A stretch of DNA of 64,000 nucleotides from Pseudomonas entomophila (GCF_029193575.1 NZ_JARGCS010000012.1:1-64000); one strand, 5' to 3'. Counted from the first letter of the stretch, positions 49,187-59,009 are shown. The notes: generated by a model from the sequence alone, not told the origin. Made by a program: numbers and translations.

Positions 49187-50620
49187 TCAACCCAGGCAGC
49201 GCGTCACATGCTTCACCGACTGGTAGGCCGACAACCCCCACGGCCCCAGCTCACGCCCGATCCCGCTGCCCTTGGTGCCGCCCCACGACGTCTCGACGAA
49301 CACCGCCTGCACCGAGTTGATCCACACATGCCCCACCTCCAGCGCATCGGCCACGCGTTCGGCGCGTGCCAGGTCGGCGCTGCACACGGTGGCGACCAGG
49401 CCGAAGCGGCTGTCGTTGGCCTGGGCGATGGCCTGGTCTTCGGTGCTGAAGCGCCGTGCGCACAGCACCGGGCCGAAGATCTCCTCCACCCACAGGCGGC
49501 TGCTCTGGGGCACATCCACGTACAGCGTCGGGGCGACGAACCAGCCATCACGTTCCAGCGCCTGGCCACCGGCCAGGCAGGTCAGGCCTTCCTCGCGGGC
49601 GGTGGCGAAGTAACCGGCCACTTTCAACCATTGCGCCTGGCTGGTCAGCGGGCCCATGGTCACGTCTTCCTCAGCCAGCGGGTTGCCCACGCGCAGTTGC
49701 GCCAGCGCGGCTTGCAGACGCGGCAGCAGCGCATCGGCGATACCGTCCTGCACCAGCAGGCGCGAGGTGGCCGAGCACATCTGCCCGGCGTTCCAGGTGA
49801 TGCCGGCGACGATCCACTCCACCGCCTGGTCCGGGTCGCAATCGTCGAACACCACGATCGCCGACTTGCCACCCAGCTCCAGGGTGACGGGGCGGCACTG
49901 CGCCGAGGCGCTGCGCATCACCTGGCTGCCGACGGCATTGCTGCCGGTGAACGACAGCTTGTCCAGGCCGTTGTGGCTGCTCAGCGCGGCGCCGGTCTCG
50001 GCCTTGCCGTTGACGATGTTCAGCACGCCGGCGGGCAGGCCGACGGCGTCGGCGATCTGCCCGTAGGCCTGCTCGATCAGCGGGGTGACCTCCGAGGGCT
50101 TGAGCACCACGGTGCAGCCAGCGGCCAGCGCCGGGGCGAGCTTCCAGGCGCTGGTCACCAGCGGGAAGTTCCACGGCACGATCAGGCCGACCACGCCGAC
50201 CGGCTCCAGGCGCGTGCGGGCGGTGAAGCCTGGCGCGGCCAGCGCTACGTCACGGTTCTTCTGCGGCAGTTGTTCGGCCAGGTCGGCGTAGTAGGCGAAG
50301 GTCGCCACCGCGTCGTCCAGGTCGATTTCCGCCTCGTGGCGCGGCTTGCCGTTGTTGCGCATCTGCAAGGCGATCAGCGTCTCGCGGCGCGCACCGAGCT
50401 GTTCGGCGAAGCCGCGCAGCAGGGCGGCGCGTTCGGCGGGGGTGGTGGCTTGCCAGGCCGGCAGGGCGCGGCGCGCGGCGCTCACGGCCTGGTCGACCTG
50501 GGCGCCGCTGGCCGACAGCAGTTCGGCGAACGGCAGGCCCAGGGACGGGTCGCTGACGCTGATGCAGTCGTTGCCTTGGCCTTCGACCCAGCGGCCGTCG
50601 ATGTAGTGAGGAGTGGTCAT
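49187..50620 (-). CDS. NAD(P)-dependent aldehyde dehydrogenase (amino/betaine-aldehyde type)
   Basis: 477 residues. ALDH motifs are complete: VVGLIVPWNFPLVTSAWKLAPAL, the catalytic glutamate in LELGGKSA, and the nucleophile in TWNAGQMCSATSRLLV, then EEIFGPVL. The WNAGQxCSATSR wording is typical of betaine- and amino-aldehyde dehydrogenases. It lies 14 bases after the NCS1 permease gene on the same strand, so it probably oxidises an aldehyde derived from the imported compound. Physiological substrate unknown. Confidence 0.88.
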   Translation of the reverse strand: MTTPHYIDGRWVEGQGNDCISVSDPSLGLPFAELLSASGAQVDQAVSAARRALPAWQATTPAERAALLRGFAEQLGARRETLIALQMRNNGKPRHEAEIDLDDAVATFAYYADLAEQLPQKNRDVALAAPGFTARTRLEPVGVVGLIVPWNFPLVTSAWKLAPALAAGCTVVLKPSEVTPLIEQAYGQIADAVGLPAGVLNIVNGKAETGAALSSHNGLDKLSFTGSNAVGSQVMRSASAQCRPVTLELGGKSAIVVFDDCDPDQAVEWIVAGITWNAGQMCSATSRLLVQDGIADALLPRLQAALAQLRVGNPLAEEDVTMGPLTSQAQWLKVAGYFATAREEGLTCLAGGQALERDGWFVAPTLYVDVPQSSRLWVEEIFGPVLCARRFSTEDQAIAQANDSRFGLVATVCSADLARAERVADALEVGHVWINSVQAVFVETSWGGTKGSGIGRELGPWGLSAYQSVKHVTRCLG

Positions 50621-50633
50621 GGTCGGATTCCAG

Positions 50634-52133
50634 TCAGGCCATTTCGGCAGTGGTCACCGGCGTCGCCGGCGCGCTTTTGCAGCGCACCCAGCGCGGGCCT
50701 TGGGGGCCGTAGACGCCAGCAGGTTCAGGGAACAGGTTGAGCAGGATCAGGTACAGCACGCCGGCGATGCCAAGCGTCACCGGCAGGCTCAGGTCGATGC
50801 CGCCGGCCAGTTCGCCCAGCGGGCCGACGAACTGCCCCGGCAGGTTGACGAAGCACAGGCCCACGGCGGCGCTGGGGATCCACGCGCCCATGCCGCGCCA
50901 GTTCCAGCCATGCAGGAACCAGTAGTGGCCACCGCGTTGGCCGCGGGTGAACACCTGCAGGTCGTCGGCGTGGTAGAAGCCGCGGCGGGTGATCAGGCCG
51001 AGGATCATGATCACCATCCACGGGCTGGTGCAGGTGATGATCAGCACCGCGAAGGTCGACACGCTCTGCACCAGGTTGAAGGCGAAGCGGCCGATGAAGA
51101 TGAAGCCGATGGCCAGCACGCCGATCAGCAAGGTAGCGGCGGCGCGGCTGAGCAGGCGCGGGAACACGCTGGACATGTCCAGGCCGGTGCCATACAGCGC
51201 GGTGGTGCCGGTGGACATGCCGCCGATCACCGCGATCAGGCACACCGGCAGGAAGAACCAGGTCGGCGAGATCGCCAGCAGGCCGCCGACGTAGTTGTTG
51301 GCGGCGATGTAGTCTGGCGCCTGGCTGGCCACCAGGGTGGCGGTGCACAGGCCGAACAGGAACGGAATCAAGGTGGCGGCCTGGGCGGCGATCACCGCCA
51401 GCATGATCCGCGCCTTCGGTGTTTGCCGCGGGATGTAGCGCGACCAGTCGCCGAGGAACGCGCCGAACGACACCGGGTTGCTCATGGCCAGGATCGCCGC
51501 CCCGACGAACGCTGCCCAGAACCCGGCCTGGCCGAGGTTGACGCTGCCGGCGTAGCCGGCGTCGAACGGCCCGGCGAACGCGAAGATGCCCAGCAGGAAC
51601 AGCAGGCTCGAGGCCCACACGGCGATCTTGTTGACCCACAGCATGAAGCGGAAGCCATAGATGCACACCACCAGCACCAGCACCGCGAACAGGCCGTAGG
51701 CCAGGCCCAGGGTGAGGTCGGTTTCCGGCAGCCCGGCCAGGCGCTTGGCGCCGCCGATCAGCGCGTCGCCCGAGCTCCACACCGACAGCGAGAAGAACGC
51801 CACGGCGGTCAGCAGCGACAGGAACGAGCCGACGATGCGCCCGTGCACGCCGAAGTGCGCGCCCGACGACACCGCGTTGTTGGTGCCGTTGAGTGCGCCG
51901 AACAGGCCCATGGGCGCGAGGATCAGCGCTCCGACCCCGACGCCGAGCAGGATCGCCCAGACCCCGGCCTGGAACGACAGCCCGAACAGCACCGGGAAGC
52001 TGCCCAGCACGGCGGTGGCGAAGGTGTTGGCACCGCCGAAGATCAGGCGGAACAGGTCCAGCGGGGTGGCGTCGCGTTGATCGGCGGGGATCTGTTCGAC
52101 GCCGTTGGTCTCGATACCGGTCGAGTGGCTCAT
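50634..52133 (-). CDS. NCS1-family permease (cytosine/purine/related nucleobase-like)
   Basis: 499 residues from ATG 52133 with TGGAG upstream. The N terminus NGVEQIPADQRDATPLDLFRLIFGGAN carries the NCS1 signature, and about 12 membrane segments follow (LFGLSFQAGVWAILLGVGVGA is helix 2, in part). A long helix 5 region has GAAILAMSNPVSFGAFLGDWSRYIPRQT, whose DxSRY motif is typical of the family, cited in part. NCS1 carriers take up nucleobases, hydantoins, allantoin or pyridoxine-like compounds. Coupled to an aldehyde dehydrogenase and an NTF2-like protein, it looks like part of a small catabolic operon of unknown substrate. Confidence 0.88.
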   Translation of the reverse strand: MSHSTGIETNGVEQIPADQRDATPLDLFRLIFGGANTFATAVLGSFPVLFGLSFQAGVWAILLGVGVGALILAPMGLFGALNGTNNAVSSGAHFGVHGRIVGSFLSLLTAVAFFSLSVWSSGDALIGGAKRLAGLPETDLTLGLAYGLFAVLVLVVCIYGFRFMLWVNKIAVWASSLLFLLGIFAFAGPFDAGYAGSVNLGQAGFWAAFVGAAILAMSNPVSFGAFLGDWSRYIPRQTPKARIMLAVIAAQAATLIPFLFGLCTATLVASQAPDYIAANNYVGGLLAISPTWFFLPVCLIAVIGGMSTGTTALYGTGLDMSSVFPRLLSRAAATLLIGVLAIGFIFIGRFAFNLVQSVSTFAVLIITCTSPWMVIMILGLITRRGFYHADDLQVFTRGQRGGHYWFLHGWNWRGMGAWIPSAAVGLCFVNLPGQFVGPLGELAGGIDLSLPVTLGIAGVLYLILLNLFPEPAGVYGPQGPRWVRCKSAPATPVTTAEMA

Positions 52134-52200
52134 GGTGGGCTCCAGCGCGCTTGTTGTCGTTGTGGGGCGATGGCGGTGCGGCAAGGCCGCGGTGCAGGGG

Positions 52201-52590
52201 TCAGGCGTGGCTGATGACCGACAGGTGCTCGTGGCAGGCCAGCCAGGCGTCGTTCTGGCGGCGGAAGACGATGGTCTCGCGCTCGCTCAGGGCGTGCTCT
52301 TCACCGGCGATGCGCAGGCGCGTGGCCACGTCGTGCATGAAGATCGCCACGTCGCCTTGCAGGCTCACGTGCACGTTGCTCGAGTCGCAGGCGAGCACGG
52401 CGAAGCCTTCGGCCTGCCACTGCGCCCACAAGGCTTCGTAGGCGCGGCGTGACAGCAACGGCTGTGGCAGGGTGTGGAAGAGGAAGGTGGCGTCTTGGCT
52501 GAAGCAGGCGAAGTAGCGGGCGGTGTCGTTGCTGGCGAAGGCGGCGACGAGGTCGGCGGCGGCCTGCCGTACCTGGAGGGTCTGGTCCAC
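52201..52590 (-). CDS. NTF2-like (SnoaL/DUF4440-type) protein
   Basis: 129 residues from GTG 52590 with GAGG eight bases upstream. The fold pattern is typical: N-terminal helix (VRQAAADLVAAFASNDTARYFACF), then DATFLFHTLPQPLLSRRAYEALWAQW, strand pairs with DVAIFMHDVATRLR and the final WLACHEHLS, each cited in part. These proteins are small isomerase/dehydratase-like or ligand-binding proteins, often in catabolic operons. Upstream of the NCS1 permease by 67 bases on the same strand. Specific role not known. Confidence 0.75.
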   Translation of the reverse strand: MDQTLQVRQAAADLVAAFASNDTARYFACFSQDATFLFHTLPQPLLSRRAYEALWAQWQAEGFAVLACDSSNVHVSLQGDVAIFMHDVATRLRIAGEEHALSERETIVFRRQNDAWLACHEHLSVISHA

Positions 52591-52771
52591 GGGAGTGGCC
52601 TCACGGTTATTGTGATTGTGGTGATGGGATTCTGGGGAGGGCGGGCGGTGGGAAAAATCGCTGGGGATAAATAATCAGTTCAGGAATTTGTGAACCAAAA
52701 GGCAGCAGGGCTCAAGGCGAGCCCGCCAGCGTCGTGCAGAAGGGCGCCGCATGGAGGCGGCGCCCGTGGGG

Positions 52772-53380
52772 TCAGGCGCTTTCCTGGTCCAGCAGGCTCG
52801 CGCGCCGCACGATGCTGCCCATCGGCAGCAGCCCGCCCGGTGCCACCACCGCGTTGGCGCCGAGGCGTGTGTGGTCGCCCAGCAAGGCGCCGAACTTCTG
52901 CACGCCGGTCTTGTGCAGTGTGCCTTGCAGGCGCACTTGGATTTCCTTGTCGGTGCGCTCGTTGCGGTAGTTGCAGACGATGCTGCCGGCTTCGAGGTTG
53001 ACGTCACGGCCAATGATCGAGTCGCCGACGAAGTTGAAGTGCGCCAGCTTGCTGCCGGCGAACATCAGGCTGGTCTTGAGTTCGGCGCCGGGGCCGAGGA
53101 TGCAGTCGCGCTCCAGCCAGCAGCCGCCGCGCAGGTAGGCGCCGGTGGCGATGAAGCAGCCGGGGCCGATGATCAACGGGCCCTTGAGCACGGCGCCGGG
53201 CTCGACGGCCGCGTCACGGTGCACCGCGACGCGGCCGTCGAGGCGGTACTGGTCGGTGGGCAGGTGGTCGATCTGGGCGTCGACCAGGGCTTCGAGGTTG
53301 GCCACCAGGTGCCAGGGGGTGGTGGCGTCGGCGAAGGGGCTGGCGGCGAAGGCGGGGATGAATGCAGCGATCGAGATCAT
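52772..53380 (-). CDS. Left-handed beta-helix (hexapeptide) transferase-like protein
   Basis: 202 residues from ATG 53380; the longer frame upstream enters REP sequence. The first 65 residues are non-repetitive; then hexapeptide repeats (AVEPGAVLKGPLIIGPGCFIATGAYLRGG onward) run to the end, with a GlmU-like NYRNE segment and late GALLGDHTRLGANAVVAPGG, cited in part. This fold serves acyltransferases, nucleotidyltransferase acyl domains and gamma-carbonic anhydrases. The His ligand pattern of carbonic anhydrase is not evident. The gap to the NTF2 gene (180 bp) has no REP. Confidence 0.75.
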   Translation of the reverse strand: MISIAAFIPAFAASPFADATTPWHLVANLEALVDAQIDHLPTDQYRLDGRVAVHRDAAVEPGAVLKGPLIIGPGCFIATGAYLRGGCWLERDCILGPGAELKTSLMFAGSKLAHFNFVGDSIIGRDVNLEAGSIVCNYRNERTDKEIQVRLQGTLHKTGVQKFGALLGDHTRLGANAVVAPGGLLPMGSIVRRASLLDQESA

Positions 53381-53478
53381 GGCGGCGCCTGTGGGGTGGA
53401 AGGTAGGGCAAGAGTATGGCGTGGAAGCTGCTCGGAGCGGCGCCAGCGGGAAAAGTTTCATGGGGCTGTGTCGGCCCC

Positions 53479-53513
53479 GCTGGTAGGAGCGGGCTCGTCC
53501 CGCGATGACGGCG
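53479..53513. repeat. P. putida-type REP element (single, inverted)
   Basis: TGGTAGGAGCGGGCTCGTCC then CGCGATGACGG; it marks the boundary between the hexapeptide gene and the marR gene. No well-kept REP is seen from here to the window end. Confidence 0.8.
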
Positions 53514-53541
53514 GTGAGGCCAATCGACGGGCGCAACAACC

Positions 53542-54039
53542 TCAGCGCTTCTCGTCTTCCTCAGGGCCAACGATCAGCTTCAGGCACTTGAGAAACAGCG
53601 GGCGGTACTCTTCGGGCAAGCGCTCCAGCAGTTTCCTTTCCACTTCGGCGTCGCGCGGCAGCACCCGCTCCAGCAGGCTGGCGCCTTCCTCCCCCAGGTA
53701 CAACTGGTAGGCGCGCTGGTCGCGCTTGGCGCTGACGCGCACCAGCATGCCGTTGGCGCACAGGCGCTTGACCATCTCGGCCACGGTGTTGCGGTCCATG
53801 AACAGGTGCCCGGCCAAGGCGTTCTGGGTAAGGCCCGGGTGCTGCGACACGACGATCAGCGCCGCCTTCTGCCGGGGCGTGATCGACTCGGCCGCGAACT
53901 CGGCGTTGAACTGGTCTTCCGCCATGAAGTGAGCCCGCCGCAGCAGGTGGGAAACGATGTCTTCCAGGTGGAACTGGTCGACCAGCGTCTGGCTCTCGGG
54001 GGAAAGTTTCGCGGGCGAGGCCGTGCGGGTGGTTGGCAT
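53542..54039 (-). CDS. MarR-family regulator of the aminophenol operon
   Basis: 165 residues from ATG 54039. N-terminal dimerisation helices (LVDQFHLEDIVSHLLRRAHF), then a winged helix: ITPRQKAALIVVSQHPGLTQ, NALAGHLFMDRNTVAEMVKRL and wing VSAKRDQRAYQLYLG, partly cited. It is divergent from the catabolic operon with 250 bases between. Its own promoter contains a 14-bp palindrome in the spacer, and a like site lies just after the operon promoter, so it is expected to be an autoregulated repressor released by a pathway aromatic. MarR-type NbzR plays this role in nitrobenzene/aminophenol clusters. Confidence 0.88.
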   Translation of the reverse strand: MPTTRTASPAKLSPESQTLVDQFHLEDIVSHLLRRAHFMAEDQFNAEFAAESITPRQKAALIVVSQHPGLTQNALAGHLFMDRNTVAEMVKRLCANGMLVRVSAKRDQRAYQLYLGEEGASLLERVLPRDAEVERKLLERLPEEYRPLFLKCLKLIVGPEEDEKR

Positions 54040-54084
54040 TGGGGGTCCGGTCGTTCCTTGCGGGTGGCGATCCTGGGATCGATG

Positions 54085-54113
54085 ATTATGTACGTGCACG
54101 TACTATTTGTCAG
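54085..54113 (-). promoter_or_regulatory. Sigma-70 promoter of the marR gene
   Basis: On the minus strand: -35 CTGACA (54108-54113), 17-bp spacer, -10 CATAAT (54085-54090). Each hexamer matches consensus at five of six positions. The palindrome at 54090-54103 occupies the spacer next to the -10. Confidence 0.8.
54090..54103. promoter_or_regulatory. Candidate MarR operator 1
   Basis: GTACGTGCACGTAC, a perfect 14-bp palindrome lying between the -35 and -10 of the marR promoter. It shares ACGTnnACGTACT with operator 3. Confidence 0.7.
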
Positions 54114-54175
54114 GCGAATCAGCGACTTAAGTATTGGCGTTTCGCCAGGCCGATTCAAGCCTGGGGTAAATGACC

Positions 54176-54189
54176 GTGTACGTATGATT
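54176..54189. promoter_or_regulatory. Candidate MarR operator 2 (weaker)
   Basis: GTGTACGTATGATT, containing the TACGTA palindrome (54179-54184). It lies about 35 bases upstream of the -35 of the catabolic promoter, and about midway between the two better sites. Confidence 0.45.
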
Positions 54190-54217
54190 TTAACGGAAAA
54201 ACTTGCCGATAAATCCG

Positions 54218-54246
54218 TTGACAGCTTTATGGAGCGGTCATAGCAT
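54218..54246 (+). promoter_or_regulatory. Sigma-70 promoter of the aminophenol operon
   Basis: -35 TTGACA (54218-54223), 17-bp spacer, -10 TAGCAT (54241-54246). Transcription should start near 54253, 37 bases before the first start codon. Confidence 0.8.
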
Positions 54247-54259
54247 GGATCTCACTTAG

Positions 54260-54273
54260 GACGTATACGTACT
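54260..54273. promoter_or_regulatory. Candidate MarR operator 3
   Basis: GACGTATACGTACT with the perfect palindrome ACGTATACGT (54261-54270). It covers about +8 to +20 of the predicted transcript, where a bound repressor would block initiation or escape. Confidence 0.7.
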
Positions 54274-54289
54274 TAATGAGAATAAGAAA

Positions 54290-54718
54290 ATGACCGCGTC
54301 GACCGCCCTGGCAACCCCTGGCACCTGGACCCCTCTGGCCAGCCGCACGCTGCCTGCGCCACATTTCGCCTACAGCCCCGTGGTGCGGGCGGGTGGCTTC
54401 ATCCACGTCTCTGGCTTGGTCGGCCTCGACCCTGCCCATGGCGGGTTGGTGGCCGGTGGCATGGCTGCTGAAGCCCGGCAGATCCTGCTCAACCTCAGCG
54501 GCTTGTGCGAGGAACTGGGGATTGCGCTGGAGCAATTGATGCTGGCGCGAATCTACTGCGCCGACTTCGCCCAGTTCGGCGTGATCAATCAGCACTGGGA
54601 GGCATTCTTCCAGGGCCGGACCCCACCTGCGCGCACCTCGATGGGTGTGGCGGCGCTCCCGTTGGGGGCGTTGGTTGAAATGGAATTCCAGTTCGCGATC
54701 GATCCTTCACTGCCCTGA
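54290..54718 (+). CDS. RidA/YjgF-family protein, first gene of the aminophenol operon
   Basis: 142 residues. RidA fold with FAYSPVVRAGGFIHVSGLVGLDP, then AARQILLNL, and the active-site arginine and glutamate in PPARTSMGVAALPLGALVEMEF, partly cited. RidA enzymes hydrolyse reactive enamines/imines to ketones and ammonia. The pathway already has a dedicated deaminase of this family (59785-60216), so this copy may protect enzymes from 2-aminoacrylate-like or aminomuconate intermediates. A RidA-like gene (nbzJ) is also reported with nitrobenzene clusters. 30 bases upstream of amnB. Confidence 0.85.
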   Translation: MTASTALATPGTWTPLASRTLPAPHFAYSPVVRAGGFIHVSGLVGLDPAHGGLVAGGMAAEARQILLNLSGLCEELGIALEQLMLARIYCADFAQFGVINQHWEAFFQGRTPPARTSMGVAALPLGALVEMEFQFAIDPSLP

Positions 54719-55666
<948 letters not shown>

Positions 55667-55708
55667 ACCCTCCCGACCCGCAGACCCCTTTTCTCAGGTG
55701 AAACGACC

Positions 55709-56524
55709 ATGACTCTCGTATCGGCCTTCCTGGTCCCCGGTAGCCCGCTGCCACAACTGTGCCCCGATGTGCCCAACTGGCAGCGCTTCCAGCACGCCCT
55801 GCAACAGGCAGGCGCGGCACTGAAAGCCTCGCAGCCCGACGTGGTGCTGATCTATTCCACCCAGTGGTTCGCCGTGCTGGATGAAATCTGGCTGACCCGT
55901 CGGCGCAGCGAAGACATCCACGTCGACGAAAACTGGCACGAATTCGGCGAGCTGCCCTACGACCTGTACAGCGACGTGGCGTTGGCCAATGCCTGCATCG
56001 ACGCCTGCCGTGCCCAGGGCGTGCAGGCCCGTGGCGCCGACTACCAGGGCTTCCCGATCGACACCGGCACCATCGTCGCCAGCACCGCGCTGGGAGTGGG
56101 CGGCGAGGCGCTGCCGTTGGTGGTGGCGTCGAACAACCTCTACGACGACGCCGCCGCGACCGAGAAGCTGGCGGCGATCGCCGTGGCCTGCGCGGCCGAG
56201 CAGGGCAAGCGCGTGGCGGTGGTGGGCGTGGGCGGGTTGTCGGGCAGCCTGTTCACCAAGCCCATCGAGCCGGGTGACGACCGCATCGTGCATGCCGAGG
56301 AAGACGCCTGGAACCGCAAGGTGCTGGCGCTGATCGAGGCCGGTGACGTCGCGGCCTTGCGCGAGGTGCTGCCGGCCTATGCCGCAGAAGCCCGGGTAGA
56401 CATGGGCTTCAAGCATTTCCACTGGTTGCTCGGCGCGCTCGGCGGGCGCTTCCAGGGCGCCAGGGTGCATCACTACGGCGCGCTGTATGGCAGTGGCGGC
56501 GCCGTCGTGGAGTTCACCCCCTGA
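55709..56524 (+). CDS. amnA: 2-aminophenol 1,6-dioxygenase, non-catalytic alpha subunit
   Basis: 271 residues. It is a LigB-fold paralogue of amnB that has lost the iron site: APHPPH has become VPGSPLP and HSPHW has become YSTQW. It is therefore structural, forming the alpha2beta2 tetramer. The C terminus (FHWLLGALGGRFQGARVHHYG) still aligns with the beta subunit. The ATG follows AGGTGAAACG. The gap to the next gene (223 bp) is the longest inside the operon and holds two hairpins. Confidence 0.9.
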   Translation: MTLVSAFLVPGSPLPQLCPDVPNWQRFQHALQQAGAALKASQPDVVLIYSTQWFAVLDEIWLTRRRSEDIHVDENWHEFGELPYDLYSDVALANACIDACRAQGVQARGADYQGFPIDTGTIVASTALGVGGEALPLVVASNNLYDDAAATEKLAAIAVACAAEQGKRVAVVGVGGLSGSLFTKPIEPGDDRIVHAEEDAWNRKVLALIEAGDVAALREVLPAYAAEARVDMGFKHFHWLLGALGGRFQGARVHHYGALYGSGGAVVEFTP

Positions 56525-56570
56525 CGGGGCGAGCCCGCCCCTAGCGCCGCCCTGCCAGGCGCGCCGACCC

Positions 56571-56586
56571 GGCCGTGGCCACGGCC
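56571..56586. repeat. 16-bp perfect palindrome in the amnA-amnC gap
   Basis: GGCCGTGGCCACGGCC, self-complementary. Could be a recognition or structural element; purpose unknown. An approximate REP remnant (56520-56545) precedes it. Confidence 0.5.
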
Positions 56587-56626
56587 CTGAAGCGCGCTGA
56601 TCGAACCTTGCTTAACCAAAGACCGT

Positions 56627-56648
56627 TTGCGTTGCCGGTGCAACGCAA
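56627..56648 (+). other. Intra-operon hairpin between amnA and amnC
   Basis: Perfect 9-bp stem TTGCGTTGC / GCAACGCAA with a CGGT tetraloop and no T-run. Better suited to mRNA processing or stability than to termination. Confidence 0.65.
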
Positions 56649-56747
56649 GCAGCGCACGCCTGCGCCCGCGATTCAGCGGGCCTGGCCTGCGTGCAATCAC
56701 GCGAGCCGGCCACAGGCTCGCCGTCAGCCGTGTCATCGAGGTCAGTC

Positions 56748-58220
56748 ATGAAACACTATCGCAATTACGTCAATGGTCAGTGGGTCGAGAGCCCACGCAC
56801 CTTCGAGGACATCAGCCCGGTCGACGGCACCCTGGTCGCCGTGGTGCATGAGGCGAGCCAGGCGCTGGTGGACGAAGCGGTCCAGGCCGGCCACCGCGCC
56901 GTGGCTGGCGCTTGGGGCCGCACCAGCGCCACCGAGCGCGTGGCGGTGCTGCGGCGGATCGCCGACGAGATGGAACGCCGCCAGGCCGACTTCCTCGCCG
57001 CTGAAATGGCCGACACCGGCAAGCCGCTGGCCATGGCCTCGGCGATCGACGTGCCACGAGGCATCGCCAACTTCCGCACCTTCGCCGACATCCTCGCCAC
57101 CGCGCCGCTGGACAGCCATCGGCTGGACTTGCCAGACGGCGCCTACGCGCTGAACTACGCCGCCCGCAAGCCCCTGGGCGTGGTCGGGGTGATCTCGCCG
57201 TGGAACCTGCCGCTGCTGCTGCTGACCTGGAAGGTCGCGCCCGCGTTGGCCTGTGGCAACGCCGTGGTGGTCAAGCCCTCGGAAGACACCCCCGGCACCG
57301 CCACGTTGCTGGCCGAGGTGATGCACGCCGCCGGCGTGCCGGAGGGCGTGTTCAACCTGGTGCACGGCTTCGGCCCGAATTCGGCGGGCGAGTTCATCTC
57401 GCGCCACCCGGACATCAGCGCCATCACCTTCACCGGCGAATCGCGCACCGGCACCACCATCATGCGCGCCGCCGCCGAAGGGGTTAAGCCGGTGTCGTTC
57501 GAGCTGGGTGGCAAGAACGCGGCGATCATCTTCGCCGACTGCGACTTCGACAAGATGATCGACGGCATGATGCGCGCGCTGTTCCTCAACAGCGGCCAGG
57601 TCTGCCTGTGCTCGGAGCGGGTGTATGTCGAGCGCCCGCTGTTCGAGCGTTTCTGCAGCGCCATCGCCGAGCGCATCAAGGCCATGAAGGTCGACTGGCC
57701 GCACGACCCCGCCACCCAGATGGGGCCGCTGATTTCCGCCAAGCACCGCGACAAGGTGCTGAGCTATTTCGAACTGGCCCGCCAGGAAGGCGCGACCTTC
57801 ATCGCCGGGGGTGGCGTGCCGCGCTTCGGCGATGCGCGCGACAACGGCGCGTGGGTCGAGCCGACGGTGATCGCCGGCCTGTCGGACGATGCCCGCTCGG
57901 TGCGCGAGGAGATCTTCGGGCCGATCTGCCATGTCTCGCCGTTCGACAGCGAACGTGAAGTCATCGCCCGCGCCAACGACACCCGCTACGGCCTGGCCGC
58001 CACCGTGTGGACCAACAACCTGAGCCGCGCGCACCGCGTCAGCGAGGCCATGCGCGTGGGCATCAGCTGGGTCAACACCTGGTTCATGCGCGACCTGCGC
58101 ACACCCTTCGGTGGCGCCGGGCTGTCCGGCATCGGCCGCGAGGGCGGCATGCACTCGCTGAACTTCTATTCGGAACTGACCAACGTCTGCGTGCGCATCG
58201 ACCAGGAGAGCGAGCAATGA
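56748..58220 (+). CDS. amnC: 2-aminomuconic 6-semialdehyde dehydrogenase
   Basis: 490 residues from ATG 56748 with GAGG six bases upstream. ALDH superfamily: [23 protein letters not shown], catalytic glutamate in FELGGKNA, nucleophile Cys286 in [14 protein letters not shown], then [13 protein letters not shown]. The Leu in SPWNLP and the [10 protein letters not shown] wording are typical of 2-hydroxymuconic/2-aminomuconic semialdehyde dehydrogenases. It oxidises the ring-cleavage product to 2-aminomuconate with NAD. Its stop overlaps the amnF start (ATGA). Confidence 0.93.
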   Translation: MKHYRNYVNGQWVESPRTFEDISPVDGTLVAVVHEASQALVDEAVQAGHRAVAGAWGRTSATERVAVLRRIADEMERRQADFLAAEMADTGKPLAMASAIDVPRGIANFRTFADILATAPLDSHRLDLPDGAYALNYAARKPLGVVGVISPWNLPLLLLTWKVAPALACGNAVVVKPSEDTPGTATLLAEVMHAAGVPEGVFNLVHGFGPNSAGEFISRHPDISAITFTGESRTGTTIMRAAAEGVKPVSFELGGKNAAIIFADCDFDKMIDGMMRALFLNSGQVCLCSERVYVERPLFERFCSAIAERIKAMKVDWPHDPATQMGPLISAKHRDKVLSYFELARQEGATFIAGGGVPRFGDARDNGAWVEPTVIAGLSDDARSVREEIFGPICHVSPFDSEREVIARANDTRYGLAATVWTNNLSRAHRVSEAMRVGISWVNTWFMRDLRTPFGGAGLSGIGREGGMHSLNFYSELTNVCVRIDQESEQ

Positions 58221-58999
58221 CCGAACGACTGCAACAGGTGGCCGACCTGCTCGACCAGGCGGCCAACAGCGGCGAGCCGGTGGCCCCGGTCCGCGACCAG
58301 TTGGCCGGCATCGCCGACGCCTACGTGGTGCAACAGCTCAACACCCAGCGCCAGGTGCGCGCCGGGCGGCGTATCACCGGGCGCAAGATCGGCCTGACCT
58401 CGCGCGCGGTGCAGCAGCAACTGGGCGTCGACCAGCCAGACTTCGGCACCTTGTTCGACAGCATGGAAGTCAGCGACGGCGAAGCCATCGCCTGGCCGCG
58501 GCTGATGCAGGCCAAGTGCGAGGCCGAGGTGGCGCTGGTGCTCGAGCGCGACCTGGACCGCGAGCACATCGTGCTCAGCGACCTGCTGGCCGCCACCGCC
58601 TATGCGCTGCCGGCCATCGAAGTGGTCGGCAGCCGCATCGCCAACTGGAACATCGGCATCCTCGACACCATCGCCGACAACGCCTCGGCCGGCCTGTACG
58701 TGCTCGGCCAGCGGCCCGTGAAACTCGCCGACCTGGACCTGCGCCTGGCCGGCATGGTCATGGAGCGCCGGGGCGAGCCGGTGTCGTTCGGGGTCGGTGC
58801 CGCGTGCCTCGGCCACCCGCTCAACGCCGCGCTGTGGCTGGCGCGCACCCTGGTCGACATGGGCACCCCGCTGCGCGCGGGTGACGTGGTGCTCAGCGGC
58901 GCCCTTGGGCCGATGGTGAGCGTAGCGCCCGGCGATGTCTTCGAGGCACGCATCCAGGGCCTGGGCAGTGTCCGGGCCTGTTTCGACCCCGTCAGCTGA
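58217..58999 (+). CDS. amnF: 2-oxopent-4-enoate (2-hydroxypenta-2,4-dienoate) hydratase
   Basis: 260 residues of the MhpD/DmpE family. It has [23 protein letters not shown], metal-site [30 protein letters not shown] and the C-terminal [15 protein letters not shown], partly cited. It adds water to 2-oxopent-4-enoate to form 4-hydroxy-2-oxovalerate. Translationally coupled to amnC by a 4-base overlap. The decarboxylase in the next gene is a paralogue, and the two usually form a complex so the unstable dienol is passed on directly. Confidence 0.9.
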   Translation: MTERLQQVADLLDQAANSGEPVAPVRDQLAGIADAYVVQQLNTQRQVRAGRRITGRKIGLTSRAVQQQLGVDQPDFGTLFDSMEVSDGEAIAWPRLMQAKCEAEVALVLERDLDREHIVLSDLLAATAYALPAIEVVGSRIANWNIGILDTIADNASAGLYVLGQRPVKLADLDLRLAGMVMERRGEPVSFGVGAACLGHPLNAALWLARTLVDMGTPLRAGDVVLSGALGPMVSVAPGDVFEARIQGLGSVRACFDPVS

Positions 59000-59009
59000 G
59001 GTGAACCGC

